DNA from: Zingiber officinale
Lineage: Eukaryota; Streptophyta; Magnoliopsida; Zingiberales; Zingiberaceae
NCBI RefSeq assembly: GCF_018446385.1
Contig: NC_055999.1
Coordinates: forward strand, 84,734,281 to 84,798,280
Length of the DNA stretch: 64,000 bases
Reading direction: 5' to 3'
Shown here: positions 1 to 10,839 of the stretch, in pieces
Numbering within the stretch: position 1 is the first letter of the stretch
How the letters are laid out: the number at the start of each line of letters is the position of its first letter
The notes under the pieces: generated by a model
Database searches by the model: none
What the model saw: the letters and a program-made list of their open reading frames with translations, nothing else
What the model was told of the DNA's origin: nothing
Made by a program: the position numbers and the translations under genes

Positions 1-452
1 ATATGTTTCTGTGTCTTACTTGTACCTACAACCATCGTAATACCTTCCTCGGCCGGACTAGTATTAGTCTGCTCAAATAATTTATTTATTAAAACATGCT
101 TACCGATTTTTGTATCAGGAATACCTTCGTGTAACTCAATCAGATTCTCCCACAGCTCCTTGGCACTTGAGAATGGGCCGGCGCGATTCAACTCCTTATT
201 CGTTAAGCCACACTGAAGTGTATACGTTGCTTTTGCGTTTGCTTCTACCTTTTTGATAAGGTTCGCGTCCCAGTTCTCGTACGGTAGTGGCTTGCCGGTG
301 CCATCAGTTGGCAGTTGAAACCCGGTTTTGACGATCATCCAGACTTCAAAGTGAGTCTGGAGATACGCCTCCATCCGACCCTTCCAATCTCCGAAATCAT
401 CTCCGGAGAATAGCGGTGGATGAGCAGTGTTGTAGCCTTCTTGATGGGTCAT
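1..452 (-). CDS. Copia gag polyprotein, N-terminal part (runs off window)
   Basis: An open frame reads on the minus strand from an ATG at 452 to the window edge, about 150 residues without a stop. It begins MTHQEGYNTAHPPLFSGDDF and continues with the aromatic/acidic pattern of the Copia gag (UBN2 / DUF4219) family: a 'W-K-G-R-M-E' motif near residue 25, and 'S-A-K-E-L-W-E-N-L-I-E-L-H-E-G' near residue 105. The homologous stretch appears in the gag at 23590 (SAKELWEKLVELHEG). Gag forms the virus-like particle that packages element RNA in the cytoplasm. The start codon lies 340 bases downstream (in element sense) of a primer-binding site and LTR, as expected. No break is visible in the part present; the remainder is outside the window. 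Confidence 0.85.
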   Translation of the reverse strand, partial: MTHQEGYNTAHPPLFSGDDFGDWKGRMEAYLQTHFEVWMIVKTGFQLPTDGTGKPLPYENWDANLIKKVEANAKATYTLQCGLTNKELNRAGPFSSAKELWENLIELHEGIPDTKIGKHVLINKLFEQTNTSPAEEGITMVVGTSKTQKH

Positions 453-791
453 TTTAGAAAGACAATCTCGCAAAATAAACACAATAAAACTTGTTCCAAG
501 CCTTAGTCTTGGATTAGTAGTGCGGGAGAGAAATAAAGATAGTGATTCAGGAATTTCGAGAAAAAATAATAAAATATTATTAAAATAATATTAAAAAATA
601 TTACCACAAATTTTTGAAAACGCAATATTTCGCTAATTCCAACCAATGGTGAAAAGATGAAAATGGATTTTTTTGAAAACAGTTTTGGAGGGAAAAAAAA
701 TGAAAGGCGTAAGGTTATATTTTCAACCTATACAAACGACAAAGCCACGAAAAATGCTTGAATGGTGGTTGCACCAGTTCAAAGCGACCCC

Positions 792-803
792 GCTCTGATA
801 CCA
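792..803 (-). promoter_or_regulatory. Primer-binding site (initiator tRNA-Met type)
   Basis: On the minus strand this reads TGGTATCAGAGC, the standard plant Copia/Gypsy site complementary to the 3' end of initiator tRNA-Met. It sits 2 bases inside the LTR boundary at 806 and fixes the element's orientation as minus. The untranslated leader between it and the gag start (453-791) is AT-rich and has no other feature I can support. Confidence 0.9.
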
Positions 804-1214
804 ATTGTTGGATCGAGACGCGCTAGAGGGGGGGGGGTAAATAGCGCTCGTGGCTAATTCGTTCGATTATCGAAAAAACTATCGGAGTAAAATACGCAGC
901 GGAAATGTAAATAAACACAAACACAGAGACACGGTCGTTTACTTCGTTCGGAGCCTAGGTCGACTCCTACTCGAAGGCCCGCGATCCTTGATCGCTTTCC
1001 GTGGGCAACAACTATAAGCTCGTATGAATATTACAAACTAATTATAAATGTAACTGCAATTAAAATTATACCGACAACAGTAGTAAAAAAGAAATCTGAG
1101 CTCCGGGTCGTCGGAATGTTGCAACAGCACTTCGGAAGCAGTACTTGAGCAGAACACGGCAGAATGGAAGCTTGGAAGTTGTTGTACATCAATGCTGCTC
1201 GAAGTCCCCTTATA

Positions 1215-1460
1215 AAGGGCATCCAAGGCGCCTTGGAAGCCTCCGAAGGCGCCTTCATAGCTCCGAGTCCACCGTGCAGATGAGCGCTGACCAGTTTGCG
1301 CTTATCACCTTTGAGGGCGCCTTCAAGGGTCTTCAATGCGCCTTCCAAGGCGCCTCCAGAGCCAGCTGAGGCGCCTTCAACTCTATTTTGCGGTCAGGTC
1401 AGCTTTCGTACCCGAGGCGCCTTCAAGCTCCATGGAGGCGCCTCGGACACTGTTCATCCG
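1215..1460. repeat. GGCGCC-centred dyad repeat block inside LTR
   Basis: About eight copies of a degenerate unit around the palindrome GGCGCC (AAGGCGCCTT, GAGGCGCCTC, with flanks such as TTGGAAG and CTTCAAG) lie here. Matching blocks lie at 2130-2300 and 39160-39310 in other copies of the same LTR family. It makes no supported protein; open frames across it are chance frames in a repeat. Confidence 0.8.
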
Positions 1461-1794
1461 AGGTTAATCTTTGCACTTTGGTCCCTGCAAGATACATTAA
1501 TCCCAAATATACCCTACAACACAAAGTTAGCACATAAAGCATAATAAAAGTGATAATGATAGTCTCTGGACTATCCGAGCCTGACTTCGGGTTTCCATCC
1601 GGAAACCCTAGGTCGACCCGACGCCTACTGTTCCCTCTACGGGGAACGCGTCCTCACCTACTCCACTCAGGAGATTTACCTGCTGCCAGTGCGATCCTCC
1701 AGATCGACTGGACTTTCGGACTTTCTGCTGGACATCCGCTTCCCGGCTAGTCCAGTCTTTCACCTGGTTCGCGACACCAGGACTTTCCACCTAG

Positions 1795-1990
1795 GGTTAC
1801 CACCTCCTAGGACTTTTGCCTGAAGCCATCAACCTGCCAAGACTTTCCGCATAGGGTTACCACCCCCTATGACCTAGGGTTACCACCCCCTAGGGTTTTC
1901 CTTTTGCCTAACCGCAGCTAGGACTTTTCTCCACCTAGGGTTACCACCCCCTAGGACCTAGGGTTACCACCCCCTAGGGTTTTCACCTGC
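1795..1990. repeat. Tandem CCTAGGGTTACCACCCCC repeat in LTR
   Basis: The motif CCTAGGGTTACCACCCCC recurs about five times in under 200 bases, with spacers containing ACTTTCC or GTTTTCC. The reverse complement is present at 38690-38800 in the solo LTR, so it is a resident part of the LTR family. It contains CCCTA/TAGGG but is not a telomere array. Confidence 0.75.
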
Positions 1991-2116
1991 CTAACCGCAG
2001 TTAGGACTTTCCTGAAATACTCATTCAACATGTTAGATAACAGAGAATCTTAACTTTGAATCCCTTTGTCATTATCAAAACTTAGGTTCGATCGTCGGAT
2101 GCTTCCTGCACCAACA

Positions 2117-2703
2117 GTGCGCGCAGCAAGGCTGGAGGCGCCCTCATGGATGCTTGAGGCACCTCGGATAGCCTTGAAGGCACCCTCAAGGAGTATGGAG
2201 GCGCCTTCAAGAGGATCAGCGAGAACTTCTTCAGAGCTCATCCGCACGGCCGATTCGGCGCAGATGAGGGCGCCCTCAAGGGGATTGAGGGTGCCCTCAG
2301 CAGGCTATACAAGGAGGTCTCGACCAGCACTTGTATTCAACGAATTCCAAGACATCTTTGAGCTGCGTACTGCTAACAAAACAATCCGGCTGAGATACGA
2401 CAAGACCCCGACAACCCTAAGCTTCAAGATTGCTATTTTCATCGTCGATATAATTGTTACTTCAGTTTTAATATTGTACTCTAAAGTTGTAACCTTTTGC
2501 GCGATATAGTTGTTGCCCAAAGTAAACGCTCAACGAGTGTGAGCCTTGGAGTAAGAGTCACCCTAGGCACCGAACCAAGTAAATACTTAGCGTCTTTTTA
2601 TGTTTGTTTTCTTATTCCGCTGCTTAACTCTCGATACGTTTTTGAATACGATAAGTGAAATCCACGAGCGATATTCACCCCCTCCCCTCTAGCACTTTTC
2701 AAT
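2117..2703 (+). repeat. Fragment of related LTR, plus orientation
   Basis: This stretch matches the 3' half of the same LTR family read on the plus strand: a GGCGCC block (2130-2300), then CTGCTAACAAAACAATCCGG, then a tail with CACGAGCG and CCCTCTAGC just before 2703. The first half is missing at the join with 2116. The simplest reading is that the minus-strand element inserted into an older plus-strand LTR whose first half lies left of the window. Confidence 0.7.
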
Positions 2704-2934
2704 CCAATAGAAACTAAGTTATTTTGATTATCATAGAGAATTTTTATCATCAAATCATAATTTCAGAAGAAATAAAGATGAATTCACTAAAAATAAAATT
2801 GAAATAACAGCTTTACCATTGAGATTAACTGGTGAATAGATTTGGTGGTGAGTGGTTAATTTTTCATCTATTATTGAAGAATCACATGATACAATATATG
2901 AATATGGAAGTACACATAAATAGAATCAACAGAG

Positions 2935-3490
2935 TATATTTTGAGATTTACCATATTGGCTTAGTCATTTGATTCATTATAATCTCGATGTCATGCATAT
3001 TGAGAAGAATATTTTTGATAATATGATAAATACAGTGATGAATATCAACGAAAAAACCAAAGATATGTGACTCCTTTGTAAAAGACCTACTCTTGATGTC
3101 GATGAAAATAGTAGGGGACCAAAACCAAAAGATAATTTTTATATCGAATAAGGATCAGACATGTGTTGTTGTGAATGGTTGAAATTATTGAAATTTCTAG
3201 ATAGGTATGTCTCTAATTTTGGAAGATGTGTCGATATAAAGGAATGCAAATTGATTGGTTTGAAAAGTCATGACTGCTATATAATCATGTAGACATTCAT
3301 TCCTATTGCTTTTAAGGAACTCTTACCAAATTTTATATGAGGTGTTATTACAAAGTTAAGCATTTTTTTTATATAATATTTGCTCCATAGTTTTGAGATA
3401 TTTACACATAAAGAGGTTAGAAAGAGACATTTTAATCATTTAGAAAGGAAATTTTCACCCTCATTTTTCTACATGATATGCACCAATAAC
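2935..3490 (+). pseudogene. CACTA TNP2-like transposase fragment, decayed
   Basis: Reading in shifting frames on the plus strand gives recognisable pieces of plant TNP2 transposase (Transposase_21): DLPYW followed by LDVMHIEKNIFDNMINTVMN near 2945-3050, then FGRCVDIKECKLIGLKSHDC near 3216-3275, then a PIAFKELLPNFI-like piece near 3304. Stops and frameshifts are frequent, so no protein can be made. TNP2 is the DDE/D transposase that binds the subterminal repeats and cuts CACTA ends. Identification rests on remembered family motifs, not on a search. Confidence 0.65.
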
Positions 3491-4199
3491 AAGATTTTAT
3501 TATGAGACATTTTCAGTTTAGTTCTACTCTAAGTCATATTCCTTTTGGTTTTGGTGATAATAGTGGTAACAACGATGATGGTAATGATAGTTCTTCATGA
3601 TTTTTGCATGAATATTATTTGTCTCATAATTAGTATTTTTGAATATTACTGTTTTGATTGTGAACATTTTATTTTTCTATTTTTTATTAATATTATTAAT
3701 TTGTTTGAAACATGATTGGTGAGACTAAGGCTGGTATAAAATGAAAATCAATGTCGGAGGAAGTAAGATTTAAGTTTTGTGTTCATATATATTATTTTCT
3801 TTTTTGTTATCAATGATATTGTTTGTTTGATTATTTTGATAACGGAAAAAAAGAATATTGGAAGAATAAGAAGAAAGTGTTTCTTAAGGAAAAATATGAT
3901 GATTTTGGTGATGTATGAATGTTAGATATTAGATATGTACGGATTGATTTGTTTAAAACTGTTTGTAAAATGTTAATATTTGGTGATGTATGAATTTGAT
4001 GTTAGATAATTTGATGTATGATTTTATTTTGATGGATAAATTATGATTTGGTTGAATATATGGCATGTAGGTTGTTAGATATGATGGGGTTCCATGTATG
4101 TTAGATAGGATGCATGTATATGATGTGTTTGAATTTATTTGGTATTAAACAAGTTTGAAATTTTTTGTATTAACACGATACAATGCAGAAATAGTTAGT

Positions 4200-4900
4200 T
4201 TTAGGTAAAATTTTTACATTTTGAGATAAATTTAACAACAAAAATTATTCTTCACTAAATTATCATAAATGTATCGTAAATCGTGATGAAACTAGATTTA
4301 TCACAGAATTTGTGATGAATTAATGGATTTGTTGCCAGCATATATATTCATGATTTTCTCTAAAGTTGACGACGAATTCTAAAATTTTTTGTCAAATTAG
4401 TGATGAATTTCTAGATTTGTTGTTAAAATCAGTGAGAAATTTCTAGATTCGTTGTTGATTTCGACAACGAATTTCAGGGTTCATTATTGATTTCAGCAAT
4501 GAATTTCTGAGTTCATTACCAAAATCGATGATGAATTTGAAGATTCATTATCAAATTTGGCGATGAATATTGGGATTCGTCGTCGAATTCACTAGATTTG
4601 AATTTAAGATTGGGTGACAAAGTATATTTTCGTTGTAAAATCTACGATGAAAATTAAATAGTCATTGAATTTGGGACGAAAAAAATTTATCGCAAATACG
4701 TGCTTGTCAATTTTGCGAGGAATTTTATTTTTGTTATAAATTTTCAATTAATTAGTGACAAAAATCAAATTCAGCATTGTAAAATTTATGGCAAATATAT
4801 TATTTTCGTTGTAAAATTTGGGGACAACTTTTTTGCAATGAAAATTTTTTCATCATAAATTTCGACACAAAATTGATCTCAAAATTTTTTTTTTTTTTTT
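4200..4900. repeat. CACTA subterminal repeat region
   Basis: Units such as GATGAATTTCTAGATTCGTTG, ACGAATTTCAGGGTTCATT and GCAATGAATTTCTGAGTTCA recur every 25-40 bases in both orientations. This dense arrangement is typical of transposase binding sites at CACTA ends. Confidence 0.55.
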
Positions 4901-4912
4901 AATGATTTGTAG

Positions 4913-6300
4913 GGTTTACACTCACTCCCACCATAAATCTTTTGAATTTCAATCCTTTAATTACCAATATAATCTTATATTTAAGGATAGCAGAAGAAAA
5001 CATATTAATTTGACCCAATAAAGAATAAGAAGATTTATTTCTCCAATTAGGTGGGGAGTCCACGCCAGTCCAACTTTTAATTGACATGCCAAGGAGTTAA
5101 AAATCCCCAAATCCATAAAATAAAATATATAAAAAAAGTAAAAAAAGTGACAGTACAATTGAGATTTTTATAGTCTGTCCACCACAGAAGAGGTGCAAGC
5201 TGTTTGCTCCATAGATTCGCAAATATCTCACCACTATCTTTCATCAAAAATGTTGACAAAGATACACTTTCTTTCTTTTTCTTTCTTTCCTCATGATAGT
5301 TAATCTCTCCAGACTTCTCACGTGATGTGCTTGTCTCCCTAGGAAAAGCGAACGAGCAAATGATGGCATCTACGAAAAATCTAAACCACAACCACACTTC
5401 TCCCATTTTCAACCACACCTCTCTTCTCTTTTCATTTAATTTCTCTTTTAAAAGTTAAATTTCATTTTTTTCATATTATCAAACAAAAATTCAGGAGTCC
5501 GTACAGCGACGGCCGCACGTCCACATCTCGCCACCGGCCAATGCCTTTTTCGTTTAATTATAATAAATATTTTAGTCTAGTGAAAAGATTTCTTTTTCTT
5601 TATTTTAGTAAAAAATTAATCAAACTTTAAATTTTTTATATAATTATATTAAACATTTTAAAATTTTTAATTTAAAATTCATATAAAATAGACTTTATGT
5701 AATGGGCCGCCAAAATCAAAAGGATTTTGTTTTTCAAATCAAAGGTAGTGCCATTCTACTTCAAAAAGGACCCTATTTTAGTATTCTTACTTAACTGTTC
5801 TATAATATTGTTTATACTATTCTAATTATTATCTCTCACTTAAATTCTGATTAATAATTATAATTTTTATCTGTTATAATTAAATGATAGATGAACAAAG
5901 TTAATACTATAATATAAATATTTTTTTAAAAAAAATAAATAGTTATTATAATAACTACCCGTCTGACCGAGTAAGTTAGAGTAAGTTAGATGAGAGATAA
6001 CAAACAATACTAAAGAACGTTGAGTAATGATACAAATGAGTAGAATATCGTTTTGATGCAAATTATAAAAATGAGGCGCCTTATTCATTTTGGAAAAAAA
6101 AAACAACATTATGCACTAAATCCTTTCGTATAAATCCATAAACGATGCCATTCCAACCACATAGTGTTTCCGTGCGTCCCAGATAAGCTCCGACCACGTT
6201 AAGCGTTACGTACCCGCGACCGTCGCCCGCCATTAATGCCGCCACCGCATCGTGCCATCTCATCTTCTGAGCCAAACACTCGTCTGTGATAGTAATCCAG
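4913..6300. other. Intergenic upstream flank of the kinase gene
   Basis: Low-complexity AT-rich sequence with no gene I can support. Open frames on the minus strand (for example 5077-5418) show no known domain and lie in biased sequence. GC-richer islands at about 5500-5555 and 6150-6260 may be promoter-distal regulatory DNA of the kinase gene. Confidence 0.5.
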
Positions 6301-6327
6301 TACATAAAAGAAACGTAGCCTACAGTC

Positions 6328-6333
6328 CACGTG
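6328..6333 (+). promoter_or_regulatory. G-box (CACGTG)
   Basis: A perfect CACGTG palindrome sits about 45 bases upstream of the TATA box of the kinase gene, a common position for bZIP/bHLH binding. Function is inferred only from motif and position. Confidence 0.4.
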
Positions 6334-6372
6334 GCTATAATTTAATGGAGACGTAGGAAACTGTGTAGTTTG

Positions 6373-6379
6373 TATAAAA
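6373..6379 (+). promoter_or_regulatory. Putative TATA box of the kinase gene
   Basis: TATAAAA followed about 30 bases later by a pyrimidine-rich stretch (CTCATCTTTCTCCACACTAC, 6406-6425), a good initiator context. It would give a 5' leader of about 400 bases. Confidence 0.55.
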
Positions 6380-6425
6380 CAGAGAATCCTCAAGCGACCC
6401 TACGCTCATCTTTCTCCACACTACA

Positions 6426-6775
6426 GTGGGGAGTCAACAACGCCGAAGGTGGGAAAGTGGAAGGAAAGCACGCACACAGCGGGTGAAGACACCTCGCGGC
6501 GTCGCCTTCCCTGTGCTCTGCTTGCTTTCGCACTTTCCTGTGCTCTGCTTGCTGTCGCCACGCCAAATCTCTACCTCGTCGCTGAATCCGTGGAGCTCCC
6601 GTTTGGAGGTCCGCAAGTCGGTGAATCGACTTTTTATTGGTCAGGACTCAGAGGGGAAATCGCTTTTTGCGTTCGCTTGCTGGAACGTTTGATAGGCAGG
6701 GAAAGGGAATCTCTTTCCAGATCGGTGAGGACTCTTCTCGTTGAGCTGTGTAGGGAAGGGGGAGAAAGAGGCTGA
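6426..6775 (+). other. 5' leader with upstream ORFs
   Basis: Two upstream ATGs lie in the predicted leader. One at 6426 opens 88 codons; one at 6449 opens 108 codons in the same frame as the kinase start and stops at 6775, only 30 bases before the kinase ATG. Neither product resembles a known protein. They either restrain translation of the kinase or are removed by a leader intron or a downstream transcription start. Confidence 0.45.
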
Positions 6776-6805
6776 GCCGATCTCATTGCTGTTTTACAAA
6801 TTGTG

Positions 6806-9239
6806 ATGGGGAATTGCTGGTGTGCTCGGGCAAAAGGTGAGAATCCCTACCAGATCTTACCTTTGGGCTTCAATTAGTAGTGTAGGATGCAAATGTTTGA
6901 GATTTTCTATCGCTTTCCTTATTTTTTGGATTTCACGCTTCTAAAGATTGTTGTTTGTCGTACTTTCTAGGTTCTTGTCGTCTTTTCCAATATTGTTTAA
7001 GATGTGCCATGTTTGGATCCATTGCATCTTCTGGCAAACTCTTTTTCCACACATTATAATGGCCGACTTTTGTTGTTTTCTTACATCTCCTCTTGAGATC
7101 ATTTTGCAGGACATCTAACTTTATGCTTGTGTCTGAACTATAACAAAAGTAACAGAGATATAAATAAGTTAAGTGGTTCTAGCAGCAAGGTCTCTGCGGC
7201 GTCAGGGTCTCTCACTCCCCGCAGTGAGGGTGAAATCTTGCTGTCAGCAAATGTAAAGAGGTTTACCTTCAGTGAATTGAGAACAGCCACCAGGAACTTT
7301 AGACCGGATAGTGTGGTTGGGGAGGGAGGCTTCGGTTCAGTGTTTAAGGGGTGGATCGATGAGCAGACGCTGACACCAACGAGACCTGGCAGTGGTGTGG
7401 TTATTGCAGTGAAGAAGCTCAACCAAGAAGGCTTTCAAGGTCACAGAGAATGGTTGGTGAGTGTCATTTCTGAGTGCATATGTTCCTTACTCAGTGCCTG
7501 CATTTTGTATGCCTCTTAGAATTTATAAACAACAATGTGAGATTGTTAGCAATCCTCCCATGCGTTCTGCAAAACATCATACATTTTTTTTTATCTGATT
7601 AAGTCTGCAAATCTTGTTGTAGGCAGAGGTGAACTTCCTCGGCCAGTTGTCTCATCCTCATCTTGTGAAGCTGATTGGATATTGCCTAGAGGATGAACAA
7701 CGACTTCTTGTCTATGAGTTTATGCCTCGAGGAAGCTTAGAGAACCACCTCTTCAGGAGTAAGTATAACTATTTGATCAGTATGCTGTCCATTATGTAGA
7801 TGTAATACAGTGTTATTCTATAAAGATCGCACCTTTTTTTTCTCATAGATAGATCTCCATGTTATGGAGGAGCATTCTTCTCATCATCTCCAATTGATAC
7901 AGGGGGTTCTTATGTTCAACCACTCACTTGGAAACTGCGTATGAAGATTGCCCTTGGAGCAGCAAAAGGGCTTGCATTTTTGCATAGTGACACGGCAAAA
8001 GTGATATATCGTGATTTTAAAGCTTCTAATGTCCTTTTAGATTCAGTAAGTGTCTTTCTTTCTTGTTTCATCTATATTTCAAATCTGATGCAATCTCTAA
8101 CTCATTATTTTATTTATGGATTTCAGAACCACAATGCAAAACTTTCTGATTTCGGATTGGCAAAAGATGGTCCAACAGGTGACAAAAGTCATGTATCTAC
8201 AAGGGTCATGGGAACTTATGGATATGCAGCTCCTGAATATCTTGCAACAGGTAATCTTCTTGCACAAGATGGATACTACTCTTCTTGTTTGAGGAAGTTT
8301 AAGTAGTAATATGGTTTATAAATAATGAACCAGTTATTTCTTATGCCACTTAGTTATGGCTTGCCTAATGTTCAAACATTTTTTAGTTATTTTCTCATTT
8401 TCCATTCACACATTGGTGTCTTCTGTTAACTTTCAAGCTTAGATGGATCCAATTTTGTTCACACCTTATTGAATTCTCATGTGGAGCATGTTCAATTTGC
8501 GAAGTTGCTGTATTTCCATGTTGATTTAGCTAGTCTCATATGTCAACATCATGTAGATTTTAGATGTACATAAAAGATTAGCTGATAGATTATTTCTAAA
8601 GTAATGTAACCTCGACGTCAAAATTTCAGATGTATCATTACCATTTTTGCATTTACTGGATACATTGGACATAATATGGTTGTCAAGATAGATTTGTCTG
8701 TGTTATGGGCTAATCAATCCAGTGGGTAAATAGCCTAGCTTATTCTATTTTCTTAATCTGTTTCTTTTTTTTCCTTACAAATATATCGGACAAAGCTTAT
8801 GCATGCCATATATGATTGATGTTTGAGCATGAAAATGTACTGATGGAAGTTTCATTTTATTTCCATTATGAAAGGCCATTTGACTTCCAAAAACGATGTG
8901 TATAGCTTTGGAGTTGTTCTTCTAGAGTTATTGTCTGGACGACGTGCGGTGGACAAGAACCGTCCAACAGGAGAACAAAATTTGGTGGAGTGGGCGAAGC
9001 CTTTCCTTACAAGCAAGAGAAGGATATTTCGTGTCTTGGACACGCGCTTAGGAGGGCAGTACGCTCTTTCAGGAGCACAAATTGCTGCCACCCTTGCCCT
9101 CCAGTGCTTATCCATGGAAGCAAGGCGCAGGCCAACCATGGACCAAGTGGTAACTGCCCTGGAACAGCTTCAGGATGCTAAAGACATCGCCCGAAACCCT
9201 CACAGTGAACACAAGTTGAGTCTTGTAAAGCATCCGTAA
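6806..9239 (+). CDS. Receptor-like cytoplasmic kinase, subfamily VII (PBL/APK1-like), six exons
   Basis: My model joins 6806-6836, 7110-7456, 7623-7758, 7903-8045, 8127-8250 and 8875-9239, all with GT..AG introns and consistent phase, giving 381 residues, the usual size for the family. The start MGNC gives an N-myristoylation Gly2 with nearby Cys for palmitoylation, so the protein should sit on the inner plasma membrane. Visible kinase parts: glycine loop GEGGFGSV (81-88), Lys112, LVYEFMP hinge, YRDFK with catalytic Asp209, DFG (227-229), activation loop with [18 protein letters not shown], and C-lobe [20 protein letters not shown]. Members of this subfamily relay signals from surface immune and growth receptors. 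An acceptor at 7848/7849 would add 18 in-frame residues; 7903 is preferred because it yields the family-typical RRGSYxQPL join. Residues 12-32 (start of exon 2) are the least certain part. No damage is seen; this is the only intact host gene here. Confidence 0.92.
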
Positions 9240-9984
9240 TAAGAAGATTCACCCAAGTTGTTTTGTAGAAGATCAGATGAAATTTCCCTAGGAAAGGTTG
9301 CTCAACCCATCACTGCAGCTTCCCCTTATTATACCAAGTGAATAAAACCTCAAAATGTCATCTCAAATCTCGTGAGCAAATCTATGCCCCCTGACTGTGT
9401 ACAGCTCTCTCTTGTTCGTCATCTTCTCGATGGTGAGTCTATAGCACTCGCCACTCGGTTGACTAGGCGAAGCTATTGGTTTCACCATTTGATTTTGCTA
9501 GTGTATTTGGCCTTTGGTTGTGTGTTAATGGATGGTTTACTTTGTGCTTCAGTTACTTTTGCTCTACCAATGGAGTGCTTACCTAACTATGAGACTAAAT
9601 ATGTAGACTATGGAGTCACTGGTCATTCAATATAAGCTTTTCTTTTTTATTATGCTAGAAAATTTTACCTATTAATAAAATAAATGCATTTGTTCAAATC
9701 TTATCCGATTAGTTTTGGAGGTAGTTGGTTTTCTCTCTACCGAGTATATTTTTAGAGTATAATTCATACCTATTTAAAAGTAGAATTCTAATTACACTTA
9801 ATGTTCATCACATTTCTACGGACTGAAATAAATATTGTCTATGGAAATGAGAATTATTTTTTTGGATTGACTTTTCAGGCAATTTCGGGGAAAGGAAACG
9901 GACGTATATCATATTTGTGTTGACAGAAATGAGAAAACGTTTGAGATCTCCACATGATGATATGACGATAGGAAATCTCAGTGA
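9240..9984 (+). other. 3' untranslated region and downstream flank
   Basis: Follows the kinase stop codon. An AATAAA signal lies at 9341-9346, and a second cluster (TTAATAAAATAAATG) near 9673. The 87-codon frame at 9372-9635 has no known similarity and is probably 3' UTR or flank. Nothing else can be supported to 9984. Confidence 0.5.
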
Positions 9985-10565
9985 TAGGTGTGTAAATGAA
10001 TTAAGTCGTTTAAATTTTGATTTTAAAAAAATTTGTTCGAATTTATTCGATTAAATTTATGAGCCAAGCTGAAGTATAATTTCACAAGCTCAAAAATATT
10101 ATTGAGCTGAATTCGAACTTAACCATTTTTTGATTCGTGAGATTACAAACATATTAATTTAAAGACTCATAAATATGTTTATTAAAAGACTTATTTATAT
10201 ATATAGAGAGAAGTGATCTACTAGACACCTAGCGTGCGTGCCAACACTCGTGACATGAGTGCACGTGAGGCACTCAAAAGTTATTTGAGCACGATTATAT
10301 GCCTAAAGCTTGAGTTTGTTTAATGATCTGAAAATGATATGTTAACGAGTCGAGCTCGAATTAAGTTCGTTTAACTTTTAAACGAGCTATTTTCGAACTA
10401 AGCTCGAGTTGTTCACGAACTATTTAATTTCAATATGAATTGAGCTCGAATTTAAGAATTAAAACTTGAATTGAACTCGAGCCAAGCTCGAGCTTATGAA
10501 AAAACCAATCAACCTGAGCTTGAACCTCTTATTGTTCAACTATGTTCACTTCGAATACACCCCTA
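9985..10565. mobile_element. hAT-like non-autonomous DNA element
   Basis: The left end TAGGTGTGTA and the right end TACACCCCTA form terminal inverted repeats of the hAT type, enclosing about 580 bases rich in GAGCTCGA/TTCGAGCTC words that can pair across the element. No coding sequence. An 8-bp target duplication is not evident, so the exact ends are provisional. A GC-richer patch near 10210-10290 may be a later insertion. Confidence 0.5.
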
Positions 10566-10839
10566 TTTGTTGGAAAAACAATAGACAAGTGAACAAGAAG
10601 AGAAGTTCATCAATGTTATATGAATTATGATATGTGATAAGTGTAAAGTATGTAGAATTTTCATTGTATTTTCATACTATATTCGACTCATTTTTGCATG
10701 TATGATTTGAGATAACATGATTTTATACTTTATTTTCATATTTTATTATTCCTAGATACTGCTTTCGTGTATTTTGGATGACATGAGAGAATATTGGAAT
10801 GAAACATGGAGTGAAAAGACAAGCCAAAGATGCCCTGCC

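Larger units (their letters stand above)
806..2116 (-). repeat. 5' LTR of the minus-strand Copia element
   Basis: In element sense the LTR starts TGTTGGTGCAGGAAGCATCC at 2116 and ends CTCGATCCAACA at 806, about 1.3 kb with TG..CA ends. It matches the solo LTR at 38534-39719 from end to end, including the GGCGCC-rich block and the CCTAGGGTTACC block. Its 3' end carries a run of 9 Gs on the plus strand near 829, probably slippage. It belongs to the gag ORF at 1-452; the other LTR lies off the left edge. Confidence 0.88.
2704..4912 (+). mobile_element. Fossil CACTA (En/Spm-like) transposon remnant
   Basis: An AT-rich stretch with decayed TNP2 transposase sequence in the left half and, from about 4200, many short direct and inverted repeats around 'GATGAATTT..AGATTCGTTG', the usual subterminal pattern of CACTA elements. 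The right end is placed near 4912, where poly-T is followed by GATTTGTAG, a degraded form of the CTTGTAGTG end. I see no clean left terminus. 3500-4190 holds no coding sequence I recognise. Confidence 0.55.

Noticed and set aside
825..838. Poly-G run as a functional G-quadruplex
   Set aside because: A single homopolymer run; other copies have shorter runs, so slippage or sequencing error is more likely.
1031..1369. Overlapping frames rich in Ala/Pro/Ser
   Set aside because: Artefacts of the GGCGCC repeat block in the LTR.
1840..1990. Interstitial telomere
   Set aside because: The unit is CCTAGGGTTACCACCCCC, not (TTTAGGG)n, and it belongs to an LTR family.
5077..5418. 113-codon minus-strand frame upstream of the kinase gene
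   Set aside because: No known domain, biased low-complexity composition, promoter position.
9372..9635. 87-codon frame after the kinase stop
   Set aside because: Lies in the 3' UTR/flank; no recognisable family, and hydrophobic stretches are likely chance.
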